Assembly (NCBI GenBank): GCA_002270565.1 | Contig: NQMI01000013.1 | Location: forward strand, 483,102-547,101 | Direction of reading: 5' to 3' | DNA from: Stenocarpella maydis | Taxonomy: Eukaryota > Ascomycota > Sordariomycetes > Diaporthales > Diaporthaceae | DNA length: 64,000 nucleotides | Shown: in pieces, positions 44,200 to 57,461 of the stretch | How positions within the stretch are numbered: position 1 is the stretch's first letter | How the letters are laid out: each line of letters starts with the position of its first letter | Translations under genes and position numbers: made by a program | The notes under the pieces: model-generated | Told to the model about the DNA's origin: nothing | Seen by the model: only the letters and a program-made list of their open reading frames with translations | Database searches by the model: none

Positions 44200-47100
44200 G
44201 GATAGTAGTAATCCTTGTTACCTAAATCCTTAGTGCATAGGCACTACTATAAAAATCTTGGCTATAAGGTCTTGCCCTTGGGATGGATTTGAACTATATA
44301 CTGGCTAATTGTGTAGCTCCTTAGGGTAAGATATAGGTAATTAGTTGATGGGGATCTGAAGTTTTGTTGGTTGTTGGTATTATGTGATCCCTTTTTATAT
44401 CTTAAGGTACTTATTGACTTCCATCTGGGGCTTAGGGTGCTGGGAAGTGGTGATTCTTCCTTTATATGGGGCAGCATTGGTGTTGCGTTAGTATATTACT
44501 GATTAAGTTGCGTTGGTTAGTTAATTACTATTGAGTATACTCTTGCTGGGTACGTTAGCATATAGCTATTCTTATAGTAATTGTTGTGATCCCTCGTATG
44601 GTGTTTAGGTAGAGGAAGGGGTTGTTGCTAACTGGCTATAGTTTATATATCCTTTTACCTTAATGATGAGGGTATTGTTGTTGATGAGGCATTCTAGCGC
44701 CTTATTTAGTGTACTCTTTATGAAAGTATCTGCTGGGTTATAGTCCCTAGTAATCTACTAGATCTTATGGATCTTATACTTCTTGTATAACTGCCTTAAT
44801 GCTATTATATTGATTATTAGGTATTTCTCTTTTGTTATCTCTAGCTTAACTAGATATTTATATAATAAGTATGAGTCTATATAGATAATGAGAGGGATCT
44901 CTAATAGACTCAGGCGTTTAATAACCTAGCGTAAAGTGGCTGATATTATAATCCCTATATTAAAGTTGTTAACTATATTGTAAATCTTGGAAGCAAGTAT
45001 ACTGTATATAACCCTCTTATACTTTATTAATAACCAATAGAGGATGTTTCTAGTAATCTTTTATATAGATGGTTGCTTAATTTGCTTTTTATTTACTAGG
45101 GTAATTATATAGCTAATTTAGGAATTGAGGTCCTTATTGTTGGCAAAAGACTCATTTATAAAGATCATTAACTTAGCTGCTGCAAGGTCTAGAGGAATGT
45201 AGTTAAGGCTATAGTTAAGGTAGTCTGCTGTTCTTTAGCCCCCTATTTAACTTAGTATAGTCCTCTTCTTTAGCCTCTTGATTGTGCTATAATAGAGAGG
45301 TTAAATGCTGCTTCCAGATGGCAAATAGAAGCAGATGCTCCTGTGCGTTATTCTATATACTGTTGAATGCAATCTATAGCTATATAGTTAACTAGCTATA
45401 TCTTTACCTCTTGGCTCTTCTATTTGGGATGCATAATGCTATTGTGTAATATTATGATCTTTATGCTGTTAAAGTTTTGTGATCTCTTGGGGGTTAATCT
45501 ATCCTTTGGCTTATAGTGGATCTCCTCCTTCTTGATCTTTTGCTCCTTAAGTTCTGAGAAAGCTGGGGTATAGAGGGTGAGGGTATTGTTAGTCTATATG
45601 GTAGTAATATTAAAGATGTTCTTGCTGCCCTTGCTGCTGTGGTTAGCTATTAGGAGGCATGGGTTATATGCAGATATAATTATCCTTAGCTTCTTGATAT
45701 GGTGTTTATGATATGTAGCCCACTAGTATATGCTGGCTTTAGTAATGCTATATAGAGGCTTGATTACCCTTATAATCATGCTAGCTGGGTATTTACCCCT
45801 TATTTTAGGAGGAAGGTAGTATAAGATGGGCCTCTTGAGTGTGGATTTTGACTGTAGATGGGCCTGGGTAATATTATGGAGTTTAAGATATAGTCCCTTA
45901 ATTATTAAAGAAGGCATAAGGGTAAGAAGGAGTTAATAACTTGCATATTATACTGTTGGTGATTGTATAAGGATCTTATATTTTATAAGATCCCTAAAGC
46001 TAGCTATAATTAGGTGGGACTTCTTATATAGCTTTTTAGTTTTGCCCTTAATCTCCCTAATAATGCGAGACTTGAAGATCTGTATTTCTTTATGTTTTCT
46101 CTTATTAAACTGCTTAAACTGGAATACTCCTTGGCTGATTAGCTTGGATACTTCCTTATTGTTTAACTCCTTAAAGGGGTTGCCTAGGGTAGTGATAATG
46201 CTATCCTGGTGGAGCTTTAAAGCAAGTTTATAGTTCTTGATTTTATATTGGGTAAGGAATGTATGGGTGATGATCTTATCTTCCACCTTGTTATTGTTAT
46301 TATTAGCAGTAGGGTTGTTGTTATTATTATTTATAGTAATGATTGCCTTCTGCTTGCTCTTGGTTCCCTGTGGTTGTCCTTGTTGTTAAGGGACTACTGG
46401 GTTAGGGATAGCTGGTATGGGGTTTGGCTTGAAGTATACTGGCTCCTTAGGGATGTTATTAGGGTTTGGCAGATTAATAGGTCCTTCTTTATCCTGGTAG
46501 TATGGCTGTATAAGGGTTGACTGGAAAACAACTGGTCCATTTGGTAGGTTAATTATTATATTGTGGTTATTAATAGAGAGTAGTTTGTATAGGCCTTACT
46601 ACCCAGTCTTTTCTTGCTATATGCATACTTTGCTCTAGAGTAGAAGGCTTAAGATTCCCAGTATATCTGGGCCGTTCTTTATATGTAATGCTTTATTAAT
46701 TTTATATACTGCATTAATTCTCCTAATCTCCTTTATTGCCTTTTATACTGCCTTGGCTCTCCTTAGAGTAGATGGCATAGGGGTAGAGTCTTCCGTTACA
46801 CATGGGTATATTCCAAACATTAGGAGAGTTAGCATAAGGCCATCCAGGCCAACTATATTGTTAACTGCTATAAAGCTTGTCTGTAGTATAGCTTCCTTAG
46901 TAAATATGGTTGATAACTCAGCGTATAAGATGTTAAAAGCCCTGCGTAAAGGAGCGTAATATCGCTCTACTTTGCTAATTAACTAATGTGTTTCTATAGA
47001 TATCTATTTATATATAATCCCCATAATACATACTGTACTCTTAAACTTGCCAGAAGCAAAGTTAGTCCCCGCATTAGATATAAGGCGGTTTAGGGGACCC

Positions 47101-49773
47101 ATATATATATTAATCCAGCAACTTTATAGGGCTTCCTACATATCTTTAGTAGAAAGAAAAGGTAAGAATTGTCCGGCTTGGAAGGAAGTAGCTAAGTTAA
47201 TAATATATAGTATAGGAAGGCCTATTAAGTACATTACATCTATAATAACCTTATAGTTAAAGTCAATATCATTATGGAGGTTAAACTTGAATCTTTAGGG
47301 CGTAGGAGAGTGCATTTAGTAGTAGTAATAGAACTTAGTAATAGCCTCTAATGCTAAGGAATCAATATTATGGCCCGCGCCTATTAATAGCCGGGAAAGA
47401 CGATTAATAGATGGGTATCCAAATCATCTATATAATCGCTATAGTTCAACTTCCATAAGAAAGAGAATGGGGGTATTATTATTCTTATTAATATTCATAA
47501 GGAACTATGGGTATTCCTACTTCTAAGTAATAGGAAATATCTTCTTATGCTGCTAATTTAGCTTATATTATATAACTTTATTGGTTATATTTTATATAAA
47601 GAGTGAGTGCATATTTATATCTTGCATATATAAGAGGAAGGGGGTTGCTGTCTTTATTATATAGAACGTTAAGTTGCCGGCTGCTATATTAACTATAGTT
47701 GCTCCTATTAACTGTAGTAGTTTTCCTGGTCTAAAGCAAACTAATGCTTCACCTGCGCAAGACTTATCAAGAGCAATAGGTAATAGTTGCTACAGAGTAG
47801 TATATTGGTTGTACCCAGTAGTGGCTGTGCCAGTATCCGGGAGGATCCCTTGGAAGCGCTAGCGTGAGTAGTTGTTTATTATAAAGACTTCCTTAATATT
47901 GCCGGCTTCCTTATCAGCTTTATTATTACTGCTACTAATGTTATTCTTATTAGTTATGGAGCTAGGGCCGTCCTAGTCCTCCGCATTATTATTAATACTA
48001 AAGGTATAGAGGAAAGCTTGGTCTACCAGCTATATATAGTTTTCTTGGGCTTTAGTATCACTAATAAATATACTAGTGCTCTCCTAATTATTGCCCTTAT
48101 AGTTAATGCCCTTATAGTTAATAAGGAATGCATGAAATTCATTATCTAAAGGGGGTTGGTCTATAGCACTATATATGTTTATATATATGCCTTTGGCCCT
48201 TTAGTGCTCCTTAAAAGAGTAATTTAATAATTAGCATCCTTCCTTCTAGTAAATAAAGCATTTCTTCTTATATAGGGGACCGTTTCTATTGTTCCTTTTA
48301 TAGGGGCGGTTGTGTCCTCTAAAGAGTGGCTGGAAGTTGCCTTGGGGATGGTAATTGCCTTATCCTAGGGGATATTGCCTATGTATAGAGTTCCTCAGGT
48401 AGTTGCCTCCATGCTGCTAGTAGTTATTATACTGGTGGTTAAGATAGAACTGGTTACTATTAAGGTACTGCTCGTTATCTTGATCTTCATCCTCATTATA
48501 GTTACCATCCTGTCCATCGTTATTGCCTTGCCCTGTGGTGTATGACCGGGAGGGGCGTTAAGGCCCTAATGATATAGTATAATAATGGAGCATGTTATAT
48601 ACTTTGTTGGCAGTAGCTGGGGCTATTAGCTTAATAAAGTAGAACTCGGGTACACTGCATATAGTATGGATAAGGTTGTTATATAGTGGTTTATCTCTTA
48701 GTGCTTCTTTATAGCTAAGTATTTGGGAGTATTGCTTTATATTTTTAATTAAGATTTCCATTATTTCTGATGAAGTTTTGCCCTTATTCTTTTGCTGTGT
48801 TGATGCAAAAGTAGTAGTATTCTATATTGTTAAATATACTTGTTGTCTGCTATTTATATTAAATTATTGCTTGAGTTTAGTATATGCTATAGTGAAGGTA
48901 TCCTTATTTATAATTGATTGTATATAAAAATTCTTAGCTTTATCCTTTAATATTATAGGTAATGCTGCCCGGAAGTGAGTTGGGTATAGGTGGTTGTTTT
49001 TATAGATGTTGTAAAAGAGATTGATTTTATTATTAAGTACTTTATCTGTTGCTCTAGTGAATTCCTCATTATTTGAGTAGTACTTGGCTATATTAGTAGA
49101 TATGCCCTTCTCTAGTGGTATAGTATGTAGCTGTTGCGGAGGGATTGTGGTGTGCTTCTTATAGGCAGCTTGGAATTCCTCCTACTTGAGTGTTGATTTA
49201 TAGCCATTAGAAGTCTTATAGTTGTATATGCCCTGTGGCTGATGGGATGGGGATTGAGATCTGGGTATGGCTGGGGTAGTTGTTATGAGCCAACACACAT
49301 TGGCGGCTGACTACCGCAGAAGACAACCCCAGGCGGCCACGTCGGAAACCCAGGAACGTTTCCCGCCTGAGTCAACAGTGACGCACCAGACAACCAGGGT
49401 TAGGGTCAGGGACCCCCACTAGCCAGGGTGGACCGACAGGACCGACGAACGGTCCAGCCGACTATAAGGCTGGACCGCGCAAATCAACAAGCGGTCCATA
49501 CGGTCCACCATTAGGGATAGATAAAGACTTAGAATATATAAGGATAAAGTTATTACCGCCGTAGATAGCTTCTATAGAATAAACCCTTTAGTCGTTAATC
49601 TAAGTATTCAGTCCTACCAACTGGATAGCCTTATAGCTTCTGATTATACCCTCTTCGTGCATAGTGTCTTTATATACTGCAACTCGGTTAACTATTACCT
49701 CTACGCCGCTCTGCTAATATAAACCCTATAGGTTACCTACTGAACCCCATAAAGGTTTGGTGTGATCATAACA
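44200..49773 (-). mobile_element. Degenerate Ty1/Copia retrotransposon
   Basis: On the minus strand the domains run in Copia order. A gag zinc-knuckle remnant lies near 48270 (CFIY then a stop where CFICQ-type is expected). The start of reverse transcriptase at 45948-46286 has LISQGVFQFKQF, FKSRIIREIKGK and ILIQSPT. The next RT piece at 45723-45917 has YYLPPKIRGKYPASMIIRVIKPLY. An RNase H remnant near 44690-44890 has YIDSY and YNPADTFIKS. Stops are everywhere and the DNA is rich in TA, consistent with RIP. The left (3') boundary is not defined and a second LTR was not found. Confidence 0.82.
49281..49773 (-). repeat. Probable 5' LTR of the Copia element
   Basis: A 493 bp segment starts TGTTATGAGCC and ends GATCATAACA on the plus strand, with inverted termini TGTTATGA/TCATAACA and TG...CA ends. 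It abuts the gag end of the minus-strand element, as a 5' LTR should. Its first 240 bases are GC-rich and much less degraded than the element body. Confidence 0.6.
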
Positions 49774-50355
49774 CTTAATATGTTAATTAAGGTTAAGTTA
49801 GAGCTATCTTCTATATAAGGAGAAAGGTCTGGAGAGGCTTAAGAAAAGAGGTCTTAAAGTACTAAAGGATGTAATAACTAAGCAGTTAGTAGGGCCCTAA
49901 TTTACTTATATATACATACTTATATTATCTATATTCATAAGCTTTATAGTATTCTCCCGAGGTTTAAACAACCTTTTAATAATTAACAATATCTATTACT
50001 ATTCTTTATTTTAATTTATAAATAAATAAATAAATACATAATTAACATAGAAATAAAAATTGTAATTAATATTAATAAAGATTATTTTATTGGAACTTTA
50101 ATATTTGTTGATTCTTTTATATTTAATTTACTTCCTTTAAATTTATAGTGTTAATATTAATTCCTATTAATTCTTATTAATTACATAGCTTTAAGTGGGT
50201 ATTAGAGTTAGTAAATTTAACAAATATTATACAACTAACTTATTTCTAATATAACCCACTTCCTAGCCAACTACGTTAGTTCGAAATTATATAATCAAAA
50301 TTGCTAGCTAAGGAGCTCAGGTGTATAGAGCTTGCTACCGCCATGTGACCATTCC
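49774..50355. other. AT-rich spacer
   Basis: Very AT-rich and without reading frames; likely further repeat debris beyond the LTR. Coding DNA resumes abruptly at 50356. Confidence 0.5.
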
Positions 50356-52359
50356 TCAGCGGCCAGCATACATCTCATGCACCACGGTAGGAGTATCGTG
50401 TAACTCATGCCGCGATGGAGCTGCATCTGCCTGCCAGAGCTGATAAAGCTGCCCATGCTCTGCTGATGAGAGCTCACTTAATGAACGTGGCTCAAGTTCA
50501 TGCAATAGTACCGGAGGTTCAGAAACCTCCAGTGCGGCCTCCCGCTTTTGAGATTGACCATACATCGCTGGAGTTGAAGTTGAGATACTATCCGAACGAT
50601 CGTGGTCAAGCTCAGCCAAGGGTGCATGGTTCTTTGGCCTCCGCCTCCTCAATGCGAGACAAGCAAGGAGGGCGATGGCCGAGATCGCGGCGACACCACC
50701 AACAACGCCCCCAGCGATAGCACCCACCGGAGTAAAGGAACTTCGGGAAGAGTCAGAGGCGTCCACATTGCTTGTGTTTGTGTCCGTTGCAATGGAGGGG
50801 ATGTCGCCAGCTGTGACAGTGGCATTCTCAGTTGATGAACAGAGATTATCAAGCTCCGTGCCTTTGGTGTCGACAGCAACAAGATCCTGGTTCGCATTCT
50901 GGTTCGCAGGCCATATGGTGAACTGTCCAGCATCGTAATTGACCATGATGTAAGCTCCGGAGAACAAGTGGCGTCCGATTTTGATAACGTCATCCGAGTT
51001 GCCACCTAGCAGCGCATTTATCGTCACGTCGGGCTGGGTGTCGTTGAGTTGTAGGGCTCCAGTGCTCTTGTCAATCGTCACATCTGGTCTGATGTACTCA
51101 GAGTTGGGAACCTGAACGGTCAGACCAGTCGCAAATTCGATCGTGATATCTCCCGTGAATCTGAAGTGAGTGTTAATCGTCTATCGGAGGGGAACTGCAC
51201 GCCGGTGGTTGCATGTACAGGCCAGCTGAAGGGGGGTCGTGATAATAACTCACGGAGTCTGATCTGCATTGTAGCGCATATTATACCACTCCAACCCTAG
51301 AGAACGACCAGATATCGAGGCATCGGTAATTTTTTGAAAGTTGGACCAGTACGGGTAGAAAAGCATGGTCGTAAGCGTGGGGTATGACGGGTCTACACAA
51401 GCTGTGATGAGAGATTGACTGCCATCGGGGAAGACGCTCTTTAGGGTACCATCCACCAAGTGAACCCTGACATCAGACAATGCCATTAAGAGACCGGTAG
51501 GACACCGATCTGAACCTGTTGAAATATGTGATGTATATCCTGTACCGCTGACTTTGGCTTTGTCGTATCCGCCAAGGACAAGGCTCCCTTCGAATTGCTC
51601 CGAAGCACCTGGCCCATCAATGCCCCAGTACCATGACCATGTCCGCGATGAAATTGTACCAGAATCAACCAATGCTGATAGCAATGTTGATCCTGACCCA
51701 AGGCCTAGCCCTGCTTGTGGATAATAGCCTTGTGCGCCCCAGTCAGCCTGTGCGATGCCGACTGGGAAGTTTTGTAGTGTAAAATTTGATCCGAGGACGA
51801 CTGTGTCAGAATGTTGTTGCAGGTCTGGATGTTCACTGGCAAGATCTGACGCGAACAAGGATGAGATGTCTTCATCTCGCACTGTTGATGATTTCGTAGG
51901 GTCGTATGCACCACCGCGGAATGTCGTGCAGCCGTCAACCGACCACCCGGATGTGACGCTATTACAATAGCCACTCGTACCGTAAACAAAGGTGTTATTC
52001 ATGTGGCTGTGTACTGATATCAGAGAGAGGATCAGAAAAAATCCATTGCGTGGGCAACATACGTACACGAGTGGTAGGAATGCTAATGATTGTGACGGGG
52101 TGCCTACCCCTACTGCCACTCCTCTCGCTGTCTGCCCATTGGAAAGCGTGACGTTGGCGACATCGAGTGACAGTGCCTGAGAACAATCGGAATGACCGAG
52201 AACCGCGTGCACTGACGCGGCCGCGCAAAAGAGCCTCGAAGGCTTGGGTATCATGGTTGCAGGATACACAACGGCACCGTACAGGAAGACAAAGAAAAGA
52301 AAGGAAATCATAGATTCAAAAGAGCAGATTGCGGTCGGGTAATGAGTTTCAAAGGACAA
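50356..52359 (-). CDS. Membrane-anchored aspartic-protease-fold protein, catalytic motifs apparently lost
   Basis: Exons 52067-52359, 51254-52006 and 50356-51160 (minus strand) give 616 residues from ATG 52359. ATG 52311 or 52254 would give cleaner signal peptides. Intron 1 (52007-52066) is exactly 60 nt without a stop, so it reads through. Intron 2 is 93 nt. The pepsin-like fold is suggested by VGVGTPSQSLAFLPL, FVYGTSGYCNS, GLGLGSGSTLLSALVDSG, FEGSLVLGGYDKAK and IGRHLFSGAYIMVNYD. At the places of the two catalytic DTG/DSG triads I see AFLPL...NNTFVYG and ACVDPSYPTLT, so proteolysis is doubtful. A transmembrane helix (about 490-520, AIAGGVVGGVAAISAIALLA) and an RRRR stop-transfer precede a 95-residue cytoplasmic tail. 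It may act as a surface receptor or binding protein. Confidence 0.8.
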
Positions 52360-54116
52360 TCAGGGCATGTAGATCAAGGAGAAAGGGAAAAGATGGAATC
52401 CCGGCGCTCGCTCAACGGAAGCCAAGCCAGCATTAGCACGGCAACATCGACGGCAGGATACCAGGAATCGGATCCGCCTGCCCTTGGGCGCATCCCTTGA
52501 AACAGGCAAGCGCTTCTACACCGTATTTGAAATGTTCAGATCCATCATGGGCCCGAGCAGGGGCTTCCTTTAGGCTGCCATGGAGGTAAGTCTCCGCCGT
52601 CCAACAACCAACGTGCATATTCTGCGACTCAGCTCATCGAATCATGCTTGCGGACAACTGCACTTTCTTGTTGCCCAAAATCCTCCTCAGGATCGACAAA
52701 GGCAGCCGGCTGATTCGCGATGGCTCTGAGTAGTTAGCGTCCCATCTCCAATGGCTCCGTAGCTTAGCTGGTACCAGGCGTGCTTTGGACGTCTGAGGAC
52801 TTCCAAGGTGAATACCATGGAGCAGGCTTTAGTCGCTATATGGTTCTAAGCCTGATGTTTCCGGCCCGCTGGATCAGCCGGGAGCACGCAAGGATCGTTC
52901 TGCAACAATGGCAGACTGAGGGCCGTACAGTATGCTAGGTTTCCGAAGTCATCAATACAAATCATTGCAGTGCTTGCCATGTTGGAGGAGGCTACTATTC
53001 AAATCTGCCGGGCGATTTGACCGTGCAGTCTACAGTAAAAAAGCTTCAAGGTTTCCGAGAGACCTGCATTGTTCCCTCAAGGTATTTTCAGGAACAAACC
53101 CTAATTTAGGGGACTTGACCGCCAACTCACCCAATCCCAGTCTTTTAGACGGGCAAAAATCGGGTGCTTCCACATCTGTCGTCGAGGTTGTTATTAAAAG
53201 TGATGCGCGAATGTACCACAGTGAAGACAGACGATATCCGACTGGGCCCCGGCAGTGGGGCTGGGTATAAAGGTTAGCGCCCTCAGGCTGAACCTTGAGG
53301 CGTTGCCATCGTAGGCATGATGACGATCTGGGCAACTTCCGGCCTGTCAAGATGTAAAGCCCTTTCTCGCTGACTCGGAACCACTCATTCTAAACGGATC
53401 CACCTTTTGAGCTGTCTATTTTTTTTATTTTGGCTCTTTCACCCGCTAAGATCGTGTCAGCCTCATCACGAGGCTGTCATGCAACTTAGAAGGGGAAGCG
53501 GAAGCGTTCCTGAAGTCACCGATCTCATGCAGGCGCACACCGATATGGGCTGAATTTCGCGACATGCCTCAGCAAGATTGCGGTTACCAGGGCTGTGAAA
53601 TGAACGTCAGAGGTTCCTGACCTTTGCTTCAAAATTACTCCTGAGGGATCAGTCATTCCGGTTGCATTCCGGATGGCAAGCAGGGGCATGGCCCCAGATA
53701 TCACCTAAGTATGCACCTGTTGGTACATCCTGACAGTGGGCCAAAGCTGTTGGCGGTTGATTCTCGCACATTAATTGGCTACAGATTGGCTTTGTGGAGT
53801 GGCCCATGGACTGTTGGTTGTTACGCGAGACATCTGCCAAGGGCCAACAGGCAGGTGACAATCAGGCTTTGAAATGCTGCTCGCTTTCTACCAGGCTGCG
53901 CAATCTAAGGACCCCGAGTCCCCTGACCAGTGCCACCCGTGGGGCTTTTTGTTCGATAGGGGAACGCCACGATTTACCCGGAATCATCTGTTGTGTATCG
54001 TTTTCTCTAATTCGTTCTTGTAGCACTAAGACTACTCAGAAGGCCGCCTCTCGTTCGCGCCATCTCTTTCTTGCAGCTCGGCTCACAGCGTGCGAACAAG
54101 ACCTTCACGTGACACA
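52360..54116. other. Intergenic, no supported gene
   Basis: 1.75 kb with no convincing frame. A tRNA-like 5' half near 52752 was examined and rejected. The last part is the leader of the GT32 gene. Confidence 0.5.
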
Positions 54117-55245
54117 ATGATTCCTCAGGCATTGCGCAAAAGCCAGGTGCTCGTTCTCATAGGCGTTGTCTTCCTGTTGATTGTGGCAGTTTCCCTACAC
54201 AGAGCTGACATACTTCACTACGAGAATGTCTTCGACACAGATCGATTGGGCACGAGGCCGGACCCAGTGCCAAAGAACAACAGTCCCATAGCCCGCAAAA
54301 TATGGCAGATCTTTTCCACCCCACAGAATGCCAAAGAGAAGCCTCCGAATTCAATCGATCCCAAGGCGCTCGGCGACACAAGATCGTGGATAGGGTTGAA
54401 CCCAGGGTACCAATACGCACTCCTCGGTGCAGGGACCAGTTCCGGCGATGATTTCGTCACAAAACACTTCTCCCACGATGAGTCGATCATGGATACCTAC
54501 TTCTCCTTACGGAACCCAGGACTCAAGACAGACCTCCTGCGCTACCTCGTCCTCTGGGTCGAAGGCGGGGTATACGCAGACCTGGATACCTTCGCAATGA
54601 AGCCAATCGACGACTGGGTGCCGGAGCACTTAAAGGTCGAGGGCACCGTTCGAGCGGTGATTGGGCTGGAGTGGGACCAGCTGGATGGCGAGCCTTGGCC
54701 GGGTTTTGGCGATGAGCCCTCTTATATGACACATATGGTTCAGTTCTGCCAGTGGACTTTCGCCGGAGCAGCTAGACATCCTATCTTCGACAATGCGATC
54801 CGAACATCTGTGAAGAGGATAGGGGAACTGGCTGCATCAAAGGGGGTGTCGATCTCGGAACTTGACCCTATTGGATATGTAAGTGGTTACACTCCCGGTA
54901 AAACACTGGGAATGTTGATAATTTGAGATGTATTCATGGAAATCTAACAGTGAGCAGGAAGTCGTCACAACCACAGGCCCGTCAGCATGGACAGATGCTG
55001 TGTTTGAGGAGCTGACCAAGGCCGACCCTACATTCCACGACCTGAAAGAGTTATCGGGAATGACTGAGCCGAGACTTATTGGAGACGTATTAGTAGTGAC
55101 GATAGATGGCTTTGGAATGGGTCAGCCTCATTCACACGCAACGTCAGATGGGTCAATCCCAGACGCTGCGCTAGCAAAGCATGGGTTCCGGCATTCATGG
55201 TTGCCTAATATACCCAAATCTGGGAAAGTATCGTCCCGCTCATAG
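54117..55245 (+). CDS. GT32-family mannosyltransferase (Och1-like)
   Basis: Exons 54117-54878 and 54958-55245 with a 79 nt GTAAGT...AG intron give 349 residues. The ATG at 54117 (cacaATG) opens a type II membrane anchor, with hydrophobic residues 9-28 (VLVLIGVVFLLIVAVSL). The lumenal domain starts IARKIWQIF. It holds LKTDLLRYLVLWVEGGVYADLD with the metal-binding D-x-D at residues 155-157, and later TGPSAWTDAV. These are hallmarks of the GT32 family that includes Och1 and related Golgi alpha-mannosyl- or other glycosyltransferases using a nucleotide sugar. The precise linkage is not deducible. The in-frame ATG at 54090 adds nine residues and is less likely. Confidence 0.87.
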
Positions 55246-55471
55246 TTCTTGTGAATCTCAGAGAATTGAAGTCTTTTTCCCTGGGCCACTTGAGTGTTCA
55301 GCTAGTATATTTCATTATTGTATGCCACTAGTTTCCGAGGTTCGGATTGGTTACACGCTCCGCACCCAAGCTGTGGTGTGGGTAGGACGCGATGACAAGG
55401 ATTCTACAGCGCGGCTCGCAAGGGTCGTCAAACACAGAAAGATTATACGTCGGTAGCTCGCTGAAGCAATC

Positions 55472-56335
55472 ATGGCGCCTGAGACCTCCGCATCATCATC
55501 ACCCCGCTATAAAGAGACGGCCAGGTCAGATGTCCTCTCAGACAGACGACCCGAGCGATTTGGTCTTGGTACGTCCATCTCGTACCGGCACATGGGCTTC
55601 CACGTCGCCTGAAGACACCGGGACTGTGGATTCTCTTCTGATACTTCTCTTCGAATGTAAACATGGGTGTGATATCACATACTTAGAAGATCAACTAGCT
55701 AAGCTTGTTGCAACATGCAGATCCCTGCAAGTTGTTTCCCATAGGACGGATCATGTCATGACTCAGTGACGAGCAAAGAAGGATGTTCCTGCGAAGAGAT
55801 CCCAGAGACGATATCGTCACCTACACCAAGGCCGTTGAGAGTATCATCGACGACATGCTGAAGACCAGCAAGGTGGTCCGTGGCACTAAATGCATCGAAC
55901 CGTTGGTGAGCTTTCTGGATATGTGTCGGCCCATGGCGGATGCTTTGAGTGGAATATATCCACTAGTAGGACTCATCCTCGGAGGAGTCTTCTTGGCCGT
56001 ATCCGTGACCAAGTGCGTGGTCAAGTATCAAGAGGCTCTCGTGCAGTTTCTCATGAGAGTCACTAGTATCCTGGGTCAGCTTAACAAGTTCAGAGCTGCC
56101 TTCCCGGATTCGGCGTAGATAACAAACGGGACTCGTCAACATCTTTGACATAATCTTGAAAACGTGTGCTGAAGCCTCCACATTATTCTTCGATGATAAA
56201 AGCAAAGAAAAGTCCACCAGTCGACTTTTTTGGAGGTTATTTGAGAAGGAATCCGCATAATGGAAGCACTCCCTGCACACAGGCTTTTCAGGAAGCCTTC
56301 TACAGAACAGTCCAGTTTGTCTCTGGGCAAAGGCT
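55472..56335 (+). pseudogene. N-terminal fragment of an NLR-like (STAND) protein, disabled
   Basis: An ATG at 55472 starts MAPETSASSSPRYKETARSD. After a probable intron the frame DEQRRMFLRRDPRDDIVTYTK continues to a stop at 56118. The helical segment with GTKCIEPLVSFLDMCRPMADA and a hydrophobic GLILGGVFLAVSVTK stretch matches the N-terminal region of fungal STAND/NACHT proteins (Goodbye-like). Sequence related to the same domain goes on past the stop in another frame (LVNIFDIILKTCAEA, DKSKEKSTSRLFWRLFEKE). So a TAG after FPDSA and a one-base shift have broken it. The splice between the first two pieces is not resolved. A P-loop fragment that could belong to the same gene lies at 60613. Confidence 0.6.
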
Positions 56336-56512
56336 CGGGGACTTGCATGGAGGCCAAATGATGGCACTGCGTATGCAACTAGAGACCTATAAAGCGGTAC
56401 GAAAGAACGAGAGTAAGCGGAAATCTCGAAATGTGCACTTGCTCTCATTCTATGATAGCAAAGCGCCCCCTCCCCCACTTCTTTGCGAGAATTGTTAACT
56501 ATCGTCAATTAG

Positions 56513-57461
56513 CTACTTGCTACCGTAGGCCTCCGCGAATCTCGATTCCAAATCCTTCTCACTCAGAAGCGGTAGGCCGACGAGGTCGTTATCTACCTTC
56601 TGATAGTAGGCCTGGTGCTTTCCAGACATGATTGAAGCCTTCAAAAATGCCATCATATCCGGGAAACTTCGGCTTTCTTTGGCAGTTGCCTCCAGCCTGT
56701 CGAACTCAGCCAGAGGGTCGTTGACCTTGGTGATGGTCCATTCGGCACCCGGCGAGTACTTCTTCGCGAGGTCCAGCAGCTGTGACTGCGTGACAACTAG
56801 CTCGTGTATGAAGAGGTTCTTATTCTTCGTCGGTTCCGGGTTCTTGAGAGCACCCACGATGGCTCGTCCTATGCCCTGCAAGCTTGTGGTGCTGATACGG
56901 CTGTTGCCGTCGTTCCAGAGCTCGGCTGTCTTGTGCTCCCAGTCAAAGGCGACGGGGTAAGTGAGGAGGAAGTCGGTGAAACCACCGATGCTGAAGATCG
57001 TGTAATCGATCCGATCCGAATTGGACTTCAGATATTGTTGAATTTCGACCATGCTGACGTGGTGGGGAAAGTGACTGGCAGCAGGGTCCGTAGTGAGGGT
57101 GCCGAAGTCCGAGGGGATGAAACGCCGGACGCCCGCCTCAATTGCAGCGTCTATCATCAGCTTCTGGGCGGGAATAGCCTCAGCAGAGACCGTGGAAACC
57201 ACCGCGTCCTGGCCATTTAGGGCGTCCACCAGGCCTTGCTTGTCTTTATAATCCACAGCGATACGGCGAACCTTGGGCAGAATATCTTCATCTGGATTGT
57301 TCGAGCGACTGAGGACGGTCACCTCAAATCCTCCCTTTACGAGTTCGGATAGGACAGCAGATCCTAAAAGACCTTTCTACGCTTTGTTAGCAAAATCCAT
57401 CCAGCGGGTGGTACCAGTGAGCACTTACACCAATGAGGGTGATTTTCTTGAAGGTGGCCAT
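56513..57461 (-). CDS. NmrA-like NAD(P)-binding protein / isoflavone-reductase-like
   Basis: Exons 57429-57461 and 56513-57376 with a 52 nt intron give 298 residues. Splicing builds the dinucleotide-binding loop: MATFKKITLIG joins KGLLGSAVLSELVKGG, giving a G-x-G-x2-G pattern. Further family features are VTVLSRS after strand 2, AVVSTVS, AGVRRFIPSDFGTL with a SDFG motif, and YTIFSIGGFTDF. These proteins are atypical short-chain-dehydrogenase-fold enzymes or NAD(P) sensors; many sit in secondary-metabolite or aromatic-compound modules. It is transcribed away from the Zn2Cys6 gene, with 570 bp between starts that contain three CGGATACAAA motifs. This suggests control by that regulator. Confidence 0.88.

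Noticed and set aside
49399..49420. TTAGGG within the LTR-like segment as an interstitial telomere
   Set aside because: Only one copy of the hexamer; chance.
52752..52836. tRNA-like start (GGCTCCGTAGCTTAGCTGGT) with a partly pairing GGAGC downstream
   Set aside because: The D-arm pairs, but there is no GGTTCGA-type T-arm, the anticodon stem mismatches and the acceptor end does not close properly; at most a relic.
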